DNA from: Macrostomum hystrix
Lineage: Eukaryota > Platyhelminthes > Macrostomidae
Reading direction: 5' to 3'
Length of the DNA: 64,000 nucleotides
Assembly (NCBI GenBank): GCA_950097015.1
Contig: CATNEN010000007.1
Coordinates: 8,309,001-8,373,000 of the forward strand
A model generated the notes under the pieces. It ran no database searches and had not been told where the DNA came from. It saw nothing but the letters and a program-made list of their open reading frames with translations. Position 1 is the first letter of the stretch; every line of letters begins with the position of its first letter. This document shows, piece after piece, positions 51,068 through 61,792 of the stretch. Made by a program: the position numbers and the translations under genes.

Positions 51068-51144
51068 AGTGCTGACTGGCTGAAGTCTTGTGAGCGAGCG
51101 GGCTGCCCGACCAGCCCGGGTTCTCCATATCGGCTGGCGGGAAT
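41322..51144 (-). CDS. KCNH (erg-like): ERG-type voltage-gated K+ channel (KCNH), 3' eleven exons
   Basis: Exons in order: 51144-50773, 50541-50422, 49876-49545, 49003-48862, 47757-47580, 44409-44138, 43744-43370, 43276-43087, 42697-42281, 42022-41782, 41691-41322 (TGA). From 49876 onward all phases agree. Readable parts are the linker, S1 ([13 protein letters not shown]), S2-S3 with [21 protein letters not shown]4 ([17 protein letters not shown]), S5, a pore with filter SIGFGN, S6 and the C-linker/cyclic-nucleotide-binding homology domain. SIGFGN and the [12 protein letters not shown]...[11 protein letters not shown] stretch identify the ERG branch rather than EAG or ELK. The PAS domain expected at the N-terminus is not in this window, so the gene continues past 51.1 kb or uses a PAS-less start. 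The joint 50422/49876 is out of phase as I read it. Confidence 0.88.
42281..43276 (-). CDS. KCNH (erg-like): ERG channel: C-linker and CNB-homology domain (two exons)
   Basis: Exon 43276-43087 reads [20 protein letters not shown] and onward to [10 protein letters not shown]. Exon 42697-42281 continues [20 protein letters not shown] and [14 protein letters not shown]. Together they form the cyclic-nucleotide-binding homology domain; the family does not need ligand for gating. A 389-nt intron between them has three 33-bp repeat copies. Confidence 0.9.
42890..42995. repeat. 33-bp repeat, three units
   Basis: TCAGTACACCCTCCCCTGTA + CGCCAATCAGCTT in a KCNH intron. Confidence 0.92.
43370..43744 (-). 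CDS. KCNH (erg-like): ERG channel: pore and S6 exon
   Basis: Encodes a turret shorter than in mammalian ERG, the pore helix and filter [11 protein letters not shown], then S6 ([20 protein letters not shown]) and the start of the C-linker. GFG instead of GYG is the ERG/EAG hallmark. Acceptor TTCCAG|GTT is preceded by a pyrimidine-rich 18-bp array; donor CAG|GTGAGA. Confidence 0.93.
43755..43920. repeat. 18-bp array at a KCNH acceptor, nine units
   Basis: Unit GAGAGAGATGGTAGACAG; on the gene strand it is the pyrimidine-rich CTCTCTCCTGTCTACCAT immediately before TTCCAG|GTT of the pore exon. Confidence 0.95.
44138..44409 (-). CDS. KCNH (erg-like): ERG channel: S3-S5 exon with voltage sensor
   Basis: Begins [19 protein letters not shown], then S4 with [17 protein letters not shown] carrying the gating arginines, [10 protein letters not shown], and S5 with [16 protein letters not shown]. 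Acceptor TGGCAG|GC, donor AAG|GTAGGG. Confidence 0.92.
44462..44512 (-). mobile_element. SINE 3'-end fragment
   Basis: Carries the family's tail, CAGTCCATGGACTGAACAGC followed by TGTACGCAGC, in a KCNH intron. The head is missing. Confidence 0.6.
44515..46330. other. KCNH intron without coding features
   Basis: Contains a short (CCTG)n near 45283-45312 and a G run near 45962; otherwise unassigned. Confidence 0.5.
46335..46490. repeat. (GATA)n microsatellite
   Basis: Imperfect GATA repeats with GATAAATA and GATGGATA interruptions. Confidence 0.95.
46712..46745. repeat. (CTG)n microsatellite in KCNH intron
   Basis: Ten to eleven uninterrupted CTG/GCT triplets, non-coding. Confidence 0.9.
47580..47757 (-). 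CDS. KCNH (erg-like): ERG channel: S2-S3 exon
   Basis: Reads [20 protein letters not shown] and [18 protein letters not shown]. It includes the S2 acidic residues and the INFRTTY loop typical of KCNH channels. Acceptor TTTCAG|GAC, donor AAAG|GTGAGT, phases 0 and 1. Confidence 0.9.
47945..48530. repeat. 42-bp array rich in AP-1-like sites, about 14 units
   Basis: Each unit has two ATGACTCATT motifs about 21 bp apart (TGACTCA is the palindromic AP-1/TRE consensus) separated by GATTACAGACCT and CACCACAAAT. Diverged copies continue to about 48760. It lies in the intron after the S1 exon. Confidence 0.95.
48862..49003 (-). CDS. KCNH (erg-like): ERG channel: S1 exon
   Basis: Reads [15 protein letters not shown] then a hydrophobic segment with [14 protein letters not shown], the near-invariant S1 region of ERG channels. 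Acceptor TCGCAG|A, donor GAG|GTGAGA, phases 2 and 0. Confidence 0.9.
49095..49530. repeat. 15-bp array at a KCNH donor, about 29 units
   Basis: Unit ATTGTGTCAGGTAGC. On the gene strand the intron opens GTGACACAATATGAGCTAC and the unit is CTGACACAATGCTAC, one substitution and a 4-nt gap away. Confidence 0.95.
49545..49876 (-). CDS. KCNH (erg-like): ERG channel: linker exon before S1
   Basis: Acceptor CTTCAG|GTT opens [17 protein letters not shown], followed by an acidic stretch ([16 protein letters not shown]) and [17 protein letters not shown]. Donor CCCAG|GTGACA (phase 2) joins the S1 exon to give [12 protein letters not shown] 15-bp array starts at this donor. Confidence 0.75.
49965..50355. 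repeat. About 21-bp array in KCNH intron
   Basis: Units AATCCCAAATCTCATAGAATG with shorter (AATCCCAAATCTCAGAATA) forms. In gene sense the intron opens GTGAGTGAGATTTGAG and the unit contains TATGAGATTTGGGATT. Confidence 0.9.
50422..50541 (-). CDS. KCNH (erg-like): ERG channel: His/Gln repeat exon (tentative)
   Basis: Acceptor TTCTCAG|G joins the previous exon in phase and reads [20 protein letters not shown], then (HQQ)n. Donor CACAG|GTGAGT leaves phase 2, whereas the next exon starts in phase 0. Either an alternative donor (TTTGG|GTCAGC inside it, which would be in phase), an undetected small exon, or a copy-number error in the repeat explains this. Confidence 0.4.
50773..51144 (-). CDS. KCNH (erg-like): ERG channel: alanine/glycine-rich linker exon
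   Basis: Acceptor CTTGCAG|A, donor GTCAG|GTGAGC, phase 2 out. It encodes a runs-of-alanine and runs-of-glycine linker with a non-repetitive core ([19 protein letters not shown]) and ends [10 protein letters not shown]. Length and low complexity suit the poorly conserved region between PAS and S1. Confidence 0.6.
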
Positions 51145-52070
51145 CTGCAAGCGGTATTTCTGTTTACTTGCTGCTAACCCATGCATTTCTGCTGTATGGC
51201 TGATGGATGGTGCACTTTTTCTCTGACCCGGGTCTCGTCTGCGTGACCCACCGGATTCTAATACTCCGGCAGACAACTCGAGTCTGCCAGCTTGCTCTGG
51301 CTCTAATCCATGTTTCTATTAACTCCCTTTCTTCCCAGTAGTTCTATTTTATCCCACCGACTTCCTCCTTCAGTGCCCGGCTGTGTTTCAGCCATCGGCT
51401 TCAACAGTTTGCGCTGGCTCTATTCTGGGAAACGCCGCCACCGCCACCGCCGACGCCCAACGATTAATCAGAGTGCAGTTAATCATCTCTGCAGCTCGGA
51501 GCTCGCGGCGGCTGCGGCGGCGACGGAGGAGGCGGAGTGCGGGTGACACGAAGCAATTTCTGCCCGATCTCATCTCATTTCGTCGACTGCCTAAACGGGA
51601 GAGTCAGGAGAAAGAGGTGCGAGCAGAGAAAGAAAAGGCGGCGGGAGAATTACCTGGCCTGCCACAAGCAGAAGACATACTTCATCTTCTCCCAGATTCT
51701 TTCAGCCGCCCCGGGGGCAGACGAGGCCAGTAATTGCCGACTAGGTTTTTGAATTTCCTGTCCCAAAATCTTCCTCAAATTTGGGATCTTCAAGAGGCAT
51801 TGCCGCAGTAATTTCGCAATTTGCTTTGCTTTGGGGTGGTAACTGCCCGTGCCCCCAGGCCTGAATCTGTTTAATTTATTTCTATGCGCAGTCACTGATT
51901 TTTAATGGGAACTACCGCACCTGCTGCTCAAACTGCTCAGCCTTTCTGCTTTCCCTGAGCGACAGAAGGAGGCATGGGTTGAGCAGACTCCCTCAGGGAC
52001 TCAGGGACTGAGATTTCAACTGGAGCCGCATTATTTAGAGGGATGCCAAATTGGGATCTTCGTCAGAAAG
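51145..52070. other. DNA upstream of the KCNH exons
   Basis: No PAS-domain coding sequence or other gene seen. Confidence 0.5.
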
Positions 52071-52079
52071 ACTATCAAT

Positions 52080-52470
52080 CAATTCACGACTCGGATCCAT
52101 CAGATCAGGATTGGGATCCATCAGATCAGGATTGTGATCCATCAGATCAGGATTGGGATCCATCAGATCAGGATTGTGATCCATCAGATCAGGATTGGGA
52201 TCCATCAGATCGTTTGGGATCCATCAGATCAGGATTGTGATCCATCAGATCAGGATTGGGATCCATCAGATCAGGATTGGGATCCATCAGATCAGGATTG
52301 TGATCCATCAGATCAGGATTGGGATCCATCAGATCGTTTGGGATCCATCAGATCAAGATTGGGACCCATCAGATCAGGATTGTGATCCATCAGATCAGGA
52401 TTGGGATCCATCAGATCAGGATTGTGATCCATCAGATCAGGATTGTGATCCATCAGATCAGGATTGTACA
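52080..52470. repeat. 21-bp array, about 18 units
   Basis: GATCAGGATTGGGATCCATC+A with GGGATCC/GTGATCC alternation and two GATCGTTTGGGATCC junction units. Confidence 0.95.
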
Positions 52471-52904
52471 AAAAGTGTCGCTCACCATGGTGCTGATAAA
52501 ATGAAGAAATTGGCAGACGAGAAAAAATCTAGTTTTTTCGAGTTACTGGTTGATTTAAATCTGCATCGCATGCTAATGTGTGGTCTCAATTTTTAAGGCC
52601 TCGAGAAGATCGGAGCTGGGGATGACTTGCTGACAGACAGAGGAGCTGGGAACTGAGAGCTCATGGGATTGGGGACTGCGCTGAACTCAGTGCTCTAGGA
52701 TTGGCCAATCGGCTGGTCAGGGTTTTAGCTGGGCCTTGAGCAGCTCTGGCTGTTGTGAATCTTTTTCATAACCAGAAGCTGTTATTAATCATCAGAACTC
52801 AGTCTGAGTTTAGGGAAATAAAAATGGGATTTTTTATTAATTATGCGCACACAGAAATTACATATGAATATATTTATTACCAGCAACAAAAAAACCCTCA
52901 TGCT

Positions 52905-53380
52905 CACACTCCCTACACTCCCTACACTCCCTACACTCCCTACACTCCCTACACTCCCTACACTCCCTACAATCCCTACAATACCTACACTCCCTTCACT
53001 CCCTACAATACCTACACTCCCTACACTCCCTACACTCCCTACAATCCCTACACTCCCTAAACTCCCTACAATCCCTACAATACCTACACTCCCTACACTC
53101 CCTACACTCCCTACACTCCCTACAATACCTACACTCCCTTCACTCCCTACACTCCCTACAATCCCTACACTCCCTACACTCCCTACAATCCCTACACTCC
53201 CTACACTCCCTACACTTCCTACACTCCCTACACTCCCTACACTCCCTACAATCCCTACACTCCCTACAATCCCTACACTCCCTACAATCCCTACAATCCC
53301 TACAATCCCTACAATCCCTACACTCCCTACACTCCCTACACTCCCTACAATCCCTACACTCCCTACAATCCCTAAATTCC
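52905..53380. repeat. 9-bp array (CTACACTCC)n, about 52 units
   Basis: CACTCCCTA and CAATCCCTA units intermixed; open in several frames because the unit is 9 bp. Confidence 0.95.
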
Positions 53381-53389
53381 CCAGACCAT

Positions 53390-54060
53390 TCCAGAGCATA
53401 TCACTGTACCAGATGGGATCAGACGGAGCAGCATCAAGCGGCAGTTTTAGGCCAAAAATTGCCTGTCTCAAAGCAATGGGCCGCGCCACGATCAGTGTGC
53501 TAATAAACGCTGCGCTCTGGAAGCCAGCAATGATGCATGTGTGCACACGAGCCACAATGCGCTGCCCTCTCATTCTGGACTCTCCCCTAGTGGAGGGCAT
53601 TGTTTGCCAAAATTCCCCAGCAGGAAATGAGAGAGGGTGAGAGAGAGGGAGGGAGAGATGCGGCGGGCGCTTTACTCTCCTTTTTCCTTCCTTCTTCACG
53701 CAGGCAACAAACGGACGAGCCAAACTTGACCCACTGGGCGGGCGGGCATTGTGCTCACCAAGGTGCCCACAATGAGAGCAGGAGGAGAAGGACGGCATAA
53801 ACGGGACAGAACCTTGATGATTGGAGCCTTGACAGTCTGACAGACACTTCGATGACAGCTCACTCGAACTGGTGCTGGCTGCAACGGCTTCTTAATCAAT
53901 GATGCTTCGCTTAATGAACTCTGAAGTTGCTGCCTTTGATTTGATTAGGAAAATCTGGCTGCTGTGGAACTCAGAATGGGTGCAAGTTGAACTGAATCCA
54001 TTGTTGTGTTTGTAGTTGCTAGGTGTTAAGGACTATCTCCAGTGCATCCTACCGGTCTAA
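53390..54060. other. Unassigned DNA
   Basis: No feature supportable; short frames only. Confidence 0.4.
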
Positions 54061-54062
54061 GC

Positions 54063-54290
<228 letters not shown>

Positions 54291-54299
54291 CCTTACTAA

Positions 54300-55480
54300 C
54301 AGTAGTATCAAAGGTACATAAAGAGCACACAAAAATCCCTCGGACTGCTAGAACAGGCTTGATAAAAGCAAGAATTTATATCAGATTTCTTCTCGCCATC
54401 AAAGCGAAATGTCGTGACTGATAGCTGAGGACGCGACATGAGGCGGCCTCTATAATGCGAGCCGCAAACACGGCAGTCTCCCCAACCCCTCCACTTAGCC
54501 GTCGCTTTCCCAACCCCAGCTGGGATTCCTCGCAACAGCGCGACACGGAAAATGCGTTAAGGCTTCCAGGAAGCAGCCTATTGATCCAGTTGCGCCTCGC
54601 TGGCTGCGGCAGAAACAATGCCGGCGCAAGCTCCGTCCCGGATTCGCGCCGCACTGTTTGCAACTCCGCCCAGATGGGGCGCTCAGCCTCTGCGCTGCAT
54701 CGCGTCTCTCTCGCCCCATCCGCGTCTCCCAGCTTAACTACAGCTCACGTGGGAGTTTTTTGGGGAAGCACTTCACGCGGCTGATGCAGGAAATGCCCCC
54801 CCCACCCGGAGTGCCCAACTCAAGCATTGTGTGAGCACAGTTGATTTCAGAGGATAGTTTGTCTGAGTAAGGCTGTTTCTGCGCAGTGCTAAAATGTAAC
54901 CCCATGCCCTGAGTCACACGAGCTCAAAGCCAAGAGTTCGGCTTCTCACATTTGGGCTTCAATTTGAGACTGTCCCACAAAAGTTCCTCAGTTTCTCATT
55001 TTGTCTCTGTAGGCCACAGCCAGGAGCTGCGCTGAATCCCACATCCCAGATGCTAATGACCCGTTGCCAACGCCTGGCTTGCTTCTAGAAGATTTGTTTT
55101 CAGTCAGCCTTTGCTTTGTAAGATGCAGCAAAGGCTACTGGAGTCCGCCAGTACTGCCTGTTTTTATAGAGAATTCCCGCGGGAGGGAGTGAGGCGGGCA
55201 GAATGTCAACAACCCGGCTGTTTGCCCGCAGCCGACAAACACACTCGGCGCTGGCTGGTGAAGCCGCGAATTGTCGTTGAGAAGTCCCCAGCCTGATGGA
55301 CTTCCAAAAGCGCTTCTTTCCACTGCTAACCGTGACTAATGAATAAGTTACTTTCAAATAAACCGGTATATCTAATAGCGTTACTTTTCCTTAAGTGAAA
55401 AAAGTGTTTAAAATAAGTGATTTTCCCTCCCCTAATTGGGCCAGATGTGCTGCCGGCAGTCGCAGCCGCAGCTATTGCGC
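54300..55480. other. Unassigned DNA
   Basis: GC-richer 54430-54830 region without a supported gene. Confidence 0.4.
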
Positions 55481-55712
55481 GGCGCATCTGAAGGCTGCGT
55501 ACAGCTGTTCAGTCCATGGACTGTGGCGACGCTACACCCACCCTCAATTACCCCCAGCTAATGCTTGGTCCCAATTAACTGCTGGGTGAACTGAAGCAAT
55601 GCAGAGTTTAGTGTCTTTCTAAAAGACACAAATTATTACTGTGGAGTTGGGAATCGAACCACTAACCTTCAAGTCGTGAGCCCGACGCTCTAACCACTAA
55701 CCACAACCACTT
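55480..55712 (-). mobile_element. tRNA-derived SINE, full-length copy
   Basis: On the minus strand the head reads TAGTGGTTAGAGCG (A box) and GGTTCGATTCC (B box), followed by the same body as at 25930-26175 and ending CAGTCCATGGACTGAACAGC. It is the best-preserved copy and fixes the orientation of the family. Confidence 0.75.
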
Positions 55713-56495
55713 CAACTGTTGTAGTTCATTCAAAAGCGCTAGTTTCAGAAAAGCGTAAATGAAAAATCGTTACTTTACTTCAAAGACTTCTTCAAAAGCG
55801 TTACTTTCTTCATAAAACCGTTACTGTTGAATGCACTTTTTAAGACAAGGACCCGCGTCTCCAAAGTGCTTCTCAGGATAGAGCAGCCGGTTTGGCAGGT
55901 CGGCTCTCACAGGCAGCTATTATGCTAATTATCATTAGGGTGAGAGGGTCTGCCAGGACTGCTCAAAGCATGCTCCAGCTAGTACCTTCCCCCGGTTCAA
56001 TTCGGAAGTTTTTCAAAAAAGCAAAAAAACTCCCATGGGATTGAGCAGTTTTTGAGTCTGTCGGACACTCAACATGCAAATGAGCTGACGGGGTGGGCCT
56101 GGGGAGCTGCAAAATCAATCAGACTGCAGATCAATCAATTTTATTAGAACAGGCGCTAGCCGGGACACATTTCACTGCATTCACTGCAAATGGCCAGTTT
56201 GAGGGCAAGTGATAGACCGGACACACAAATTTCCTGTTAGATGGAGCCCATGGTGGATTCTGGGCCATATGCAATGCCACCGACAGCGAATGCGCAGTCA
56301 ATAAACTTTGCGCTGCCTTCGAGACCGAAACTGGGAAGACACATTCATCAATGCCGACATCGATCTCTGTCACTCTGAGAGCCACTTTCTGTCTGTGTGT
56401 TTCAAGTGCGCGCGCTGCCGTTTTTGTGAATGTTCGAGACAACAGCACAATGTCAGCTTACGGAGAAACACCACAAGCTGCTTCTTCTTAGGGAT
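55712..56495. other. Unassigned DNA
   Basis: Nothing supportable. Confidence 0.4.
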
Positions 56496-56499
56496 ACTC

Positions 56500-56850
56500 A
56501 ATCTCAGCCTCTCCCTCCCTGCCTCTCCATGCCTCTCTGCTTCTCCCACCCTGCCTCTCCCTCCCTACCTCTCCCTGCTTCTCTCTGCCTCTCCCTCCCT
56601 GCCTATCTCTCCCTGCCTCTCCCTCCCTGCCTCTCTCTCCCTACCTCTCCCTCCCTGCCTCTCTCTCCCTTCCTCTGTCTCCCTGCCTCTCCCTGCTTCT
56701 CTCTCTCTGCCTCTCTCTCCCTGCCTCTCTCTCCCTTCCTCTGTCTCCCTGCCTCTCCCTGCTTCTCTCTCTCTCTGCCTCTCCCTCCCTACCTCTCCCT
56801 CCCTGCCTCTCCCTCCCTTCCTCTCGCTGCCTCTTCCTCCCTGCCTCTCC
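56500..56850. repeat. Polypyrimidine tract (CTCTCCCTGC-like)
   Basis: Irregular CCTGCCTCTCCCTC units of 10-15 bp over 350 bp. Confidence 0.85.
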
Positions 56851-56859
56851 CCTTGTTTG

Positions 56860-57570
56860 TGTTACCACAACGCTAGGCAATGACCAGCATAACGGAAGTT
56901 GGGCCGCAGGTTCGTCTACATCCATAAGTGCTTGCCGGCCCTTGCGGCCCCAACAGGCAAAGCATCGAAAGTCATTTTCAATGAGCCGCAAAAATGCTTC
57001 AATGCTTCTACAACAGAAATCGCGATGGAGCCCCGGACTGAAGCAGCGAATGCATAATTAACTTTCCCCTACCGTCCGACGATTCCCGCCCACTCACACT
57101 GTGCCCACCTGGTCCACTTGAAGGCAGGCAAGGAAAAGGGAAAACAAATGTATTGCGGAAAATGCAGGATGGGAGGCGGGGTGGGGGCTGAAGACGAGAC
57201 AGCTCCTGGCTGGGTGAGAAAAAACTCCGTTAAGCAGAATGGAATGAAATGTCAGACTGAGACAGGTTGGGAAAAATCTCCTATACGTGCGGGAGATAAG
57301 AGCCGGAAAATGAGGAAGATTTCGCGGGATCATCCCCTGCCCTGTACCTGATCCCACAACCGAATTGAGCATGCAACTTCTGCTCATTATTAGGCGAGGG
57401 ATGGGATAATCTGCCAGTCATTAAAATTCCCAGTACGTCAACAGACTTCAAGTCACGGCGAGAAGCACGGAGGCTGCTAATGATGGGGATAAGAAGAAGA
57501 AATGTTGATCTAGAAAATTTAAGAATTAAAAAGTAAAATGACTGGCGTCACAACAGGAAAAAAAGTTGGG
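56860..57570. other. Unassigned DNA
   Basis: Nothing supportable. Confidence 0.4.
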
Positions 57571-57574
57571 CGAT

Positions 57575-57890
57575 GATAGGAGAAATGGGAGAGATGGGAG
57601 AAATAGTGAGATTAAGAAATAATTGGAGAAATATTGAGATTATAGGATATTGGGAGAAATGGTGAGGTTATGGGATATTGGGAGAAATGATGAGGTCATG
57701 GGATATTGGGAGAAATAGTGAGATTATGGGATATTGGGAGAAATAGTGAGATTATGGGATATTGGGAGAAATGGTCAGGTTATGGGATATTGGGAGAAAT
57801 AATGAGATTATGGGATATTGGTAGAAATATTGGGATTATGGGATAATGGTAGAAATAGTATCATTATGGGATAATAGGAGACAGCTTTTG
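57575..57890. repeat. 28-bp array, about 11 units
   Basis: GGGATATTGGGAGAAATAGT + GAGATTAT, increasingly diverged at both ends. Confidence 0.9.
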
Positions 57891-57894
57891 GGGA

Positions 57895-58735
57895 ACAGGG
57901 TATATTATTACTCCTGAGCAAAGATAATATATGAAACTGAATCAGCGGGGCTCATTACCATCAGAAGACAAAGCGGCGAGTCAGGTGCGCATCTGTCCTG
58001 ATTTCTAAGAAAGGCCAGGAATGCAATGAAAATCATCGGCACAGACTGCAGAATGGCTTGGCCGGGCTCGGGAACAGATAGGGGATCTGGGAGGATGGGA
58101 GTCACAGTTCAGGGAAGATGCGGGCGGGTCCAACATCAGGACAGATGCGGGAGGCTGCAGGCATGGGCGTTGTAATTTCGCAAATGAATGTGGAGTGTAT
58201 ATATTTAGCTTTGAAGACAGAGGCATAGAGACACAGAGAGACAGATAGCGAGGCCCGCCATTGGGATTGAGAGCAGCCGCGCCAGCTAATAGTCGAGTCG
58301 AAGGAAACGCGATCCGCCTCGGTGGCCTGGGATCTGAGGACAGGACAGGCGAGGAGGAGGTGGCGGATCGGCCCGCTAATGAGGTGGGCCCGGAGACTCC
58401 AGCGGATGCCAGCGAGGCAACTCGACCTGCTAGCTGGGCAAGGTGGCCGACGGTAGCCGGGGCATAAAAACCGGCCTCTCTTAATGACAACGAAATGACC
58501 GACCAGCTGGGTTTGACCCAACTTCCCGAGTCCAATCTTTTCCAGTGTTAAAAATAGAAAAAGAAATGTCACCTAGAACTGTTCAACCAGCTGTACGCAG
58601 CTATTGCGTGGCGCTACCAAAGACCATGCTGCACTGCCCGTGGAATTCTAGCTTTAACAAGCAAAGAGTCCGGCTTATACAAAGTCATTCAGGGGATTAT
58701 AGAGGATCTGTATCCCTCCGTTCTGCGCCCCAGCT
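57895..58735. other. Unassigned DNA with a SINE-tail-like scrap
   Basis: 58590-58612 (AGCTGTACGCAGCTATTGCG) resembles sequence at and beside the SINE copy at 55480; no gene supported. Confidence 0.35.
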
Positions 58736-61105
58736 TCTTTGCCCCGGCTTCTCCGCCCCAGCTTCTCCGCCCCAGCTACTCCGCCCCGGCTTCTCCGCCC
58801 CAGCTTCTCCGCCCCAGCTACTCCGCCCCAGATACTCCGCCCCAGCTTCTCCGCCCCGGCTTCTCCGCCCCAGCTTCTCCGCCCCAGCTACTCCGCCCTG
58901 GCTTCTCCGCCCCAGCTTCTCCGCCCCAGCTACTCCGCCCCAGATACTCCGCCCCAGCTTCTCCGCCCCAGCTTCTCCGCCCCGGTTTCTCCGCCCCGGC
59001 TTCTCCGCCCCAGCTTCTCCGCCCCAGCTACTCCGCCCCAGATACTCCGCCCCAGCTTCTCCGCCCCGGCTTCTCCGCCCCAGCTTCTCCGCCCCAGCTA
59101 CTCCGCCCCGGCTTCTCCGCCCCAGCTTCTCCGCCCCAGCTACTCCGCCCCAGATACTCCGCCCCAGCTTCTCCGCCCCAGCTTCTCCGCCCCAGCTACT
59201 CCGCCCCAGATACTCCGCCCCAGCTTCTCCGCCCCAGCTACTCCGCCCCAGCTACTCCGCCCCAGATACTCCGCCCCAGCTTCTCCGCCCCAGCTTCTCC
59301 GCCCCGGCTTCTCCGCCCCGGCTTCTCCGCCCCAGCTTCTCCGCCCCAGCTTCTCCGCCCCAGCTACTCCGCCCCAGCTACTCCGCCCCAGATACTCCGC
59401 CCCAGCTTCTCCGCCCCAGCTTCTCCGCCCCGGCTTCTCCGCCCCAGCTTCTCCGCCCCAGCTACTCCGCCCCGGCTTCTCCGCCCCAGCTTCTCCGCCC
59501 CAGCTACTCCGCCCCAGATACTCCGCCCCAGCTTCTCCGCCCCAGCTTCTCCGCCCCGGCTTCTCCGCCCCGGCTTCTCCGCCCCAGCTTCTCCGCCCCA
59601 GCTACTCCGCCCTGGCTTCTCCGCCCCAGCTTCTCCGCCCCAGCTACTCCGCCCCAGATACTCCGCCCCAGCTTCTCCGCCCCAGCTTCTCCGCCCCGGT
59701 TTCTCCGCCCCGGCTTCTCCGCCCCAGCTTCTCCGCCCCAGCTACTCCGCCCCAGATACTCCGCCCCAGCTTCTCCGCCCCGGCTTCTCCGCCCCAGCTT
59801 CTCCGCCCCAGCTACTCCGCCCCGGCTTCTCCGCCCCAGCTTCTCCGCCCCAGCTACTCCGCCCCAGATACTCCGCCCCAGCTTCTCCGCCCCAGCTTCT
59901 CCGCCCCAGCTACTCCGCCCCAGATACTCCGCCCCAGCTTCTCCGCCCCAGCTACTCCGCCCCAGCTACTCCGCCCCAGATACTCCGCCCCAGCTTCTCC
60001 GCCCCAGCTTCTCCGCCCCGGCTTCTCCGCCCCGGCTTCTCCGCCCCAGCTTCTCCGCCCCAGCTTCTCCGCCCCAGCTACTCCGCCCCAGCTACTCCGC
60101 CCCAGATACTCCGCCCCAGCTTCTCCGCCCCAGCTTCTCCGCCCCGGCTTCTCCGCCCCAGCTTCTCCGCCCCAGCTACTCCGCCCCGGCTTCTCCGCCC
60201 CAGCTTCTCCGCCCCAGCTACTCCGCCCCAGATACTCCGCCCCAGCTTCTCCGCCCCAGCTTCTCCGCCCCGGCTTCTCCGCCCCGGCTTCTCCGCCCCA
60301 GCTTCTCCGCCCCAGCTTCTCCGCCCCAGCTACTCCGCCCCAGCTACTCCGCCCCAGATACTCCGCCCCAGCTTCTCCGCCCCAGCTTCTCCGCCCCGGC
60401 TTCTCCGCCCCAGCTTCTCCGCCCCAGCTACTCCGCCCCGGCTTCTCCGCCCCAGCTTCTCCGCCCCAGCTACTCCGCCCCAGATACTCCGCCCCAGCTT
60501 CTCCGCCCCAGCTTCTCCGCCCCAGCTACTCCGCCCCAGATACTCCGCCCCAGCTTCTCCGCCCCAGCTACTCCGCCCCAGCTACTCCGCCCCAGATACT
60601 CCGCCCCAGCTTCTCCGCCCCAGCTTCTCCGCCCCGGCTTCTCCGCCCCGGCTTCTCCGCCCCAGCTTCTCCGCCCCAGCTTCTCCGCCCCAGCTACTCC
60701 GCCCCAGCTACTCCGCCCCAGATACTCCGCCCCAGCTTCTCCGCCCCAGCTTCTCCGCCCCGGCTTCTCCGCCCCGGCTTCTCCGCCCCAGCTTCTCCGC
60801 CCCAGCTACTCCGCCCCAGATACTCCGCCCCAGCTTCTCCGCCCCAGCTACTCCGCCCCAGCTACTCCGCCCCAGATACTCCGCCCCAGCTTCTCCGCCC
60901 CAGCTTCTCCGCCCCGGCTTCTCCGCCCCGGCTTCTCCGCCCCAGCTTCTCCGCCCCAGCTACTCCGCCCCAGCTTCTCCGCCCCAGCTTCTCCGCCCCA
61001 GCTACTCCGCCCCGGCTTCTCCGCCCCGGCTTCTCCGCCCCGGCTTCTCCGCCCCGGCTTCTCCGCCCCGGCTTCTCCGCCCCGGCTTCTCCGCCCCAGC
61101 TTCAG
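58735..61105. repeat. 14-bp GC-box-like array, about 168 units
   Basis: Units CTTCTCCGCCCCAG with CTACTCCGCCCCAG, ATACTCCGCCCCAG and CTTCTCCGCCCCGG forms. The reverse strand carries GGGGCGGAG in every unit. The rare variants CCGCCCTGG and CCCCGGTTTCT recur exactly 715 bp apart (58893/59608, 58984/59699). Two overlapping frames of about 800 codons are open only because of the unit. Confidence 0.97.
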
Positions 61106-61109
61106 TGCA

Positions 61110-61790
61110 TGACTCGTGCCTAAAAGTGCTTAGCGAGTGGCTGGCCCGGCCGCACCTTTTTATTCCTCACCCCTCTGTTTGTGTGCCTGCTGGATAAAGA
61201 CAGTTTCAGTGACAGGCGGGGCTGAGAGACAAAGGAAGGCGGGATTACAGCGTCCGCACAGGGGGGGCGGAGCCCGCAGCTGCCCTGTGTGCGCTGAATT
61301 ATTCGACTGTGGCAGGGGGGAGGAGGGAAGAGAAAGCAGCAAACCTGACAAAGAATTGTAGGATTGTTTCCTCCCGTCCTCCAAGCGGCTCCGATCAGCC
61401 CGGCTGATCCCATCCGCAATGTTCTGCATCTAGTCCAGCCGGACAAAGCGGACTCAAGCTCAGGCGCCGCTTGCTCACGTGTGCTCACCTGGGTCTATTT
61501 GTGGCCGCGTTTAGCCGCAATGAATGATCGATTTGGGCCTCGGTGTTGTCGGTGGCTTGGCCGAGAACAATGAGAATGGAACTCCATTCGCATTATTACC
61601 CTGACCGCAAGTTGGGGCAGGAATGTGGGACTAACTGGGCTAACGAGAGGGCTACCCATCACTCTTAATCAGGTCGCTGTCACGTGTTTACTACTCAGTC
61701 AATTCGACCAATGTTGCTGGATGTGCGTAGATTACACTCCTACTCACTGCGACAGCTGGTCCCCTGGCCCAAATTATAACCGCTGGACAA
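61110..61790. other. Unassigned DNA
   Basis: No supported gene. Confidence 0.4.
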
Positions 61791-61792
61791 GT

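Noticed and set aside
52785-53798. 337-codon minus-strand frame (GSVGSVGIV repeat)
   Set aside because: 9-bp array translation with no supporting features.
57908-58572. Overlapping minus-strand frames of 156 and 176 codons
   Set aside because: Two frames are open over the same GC-rich stretch, neither with a known domain.
58545-61123. Two overlapping plus-strand frames of about 800-850 codons
   Set aside because: Both are products of a 14-bp unit without stops; a proline/serine repeat readable in two frames at once is not evidence of coding.
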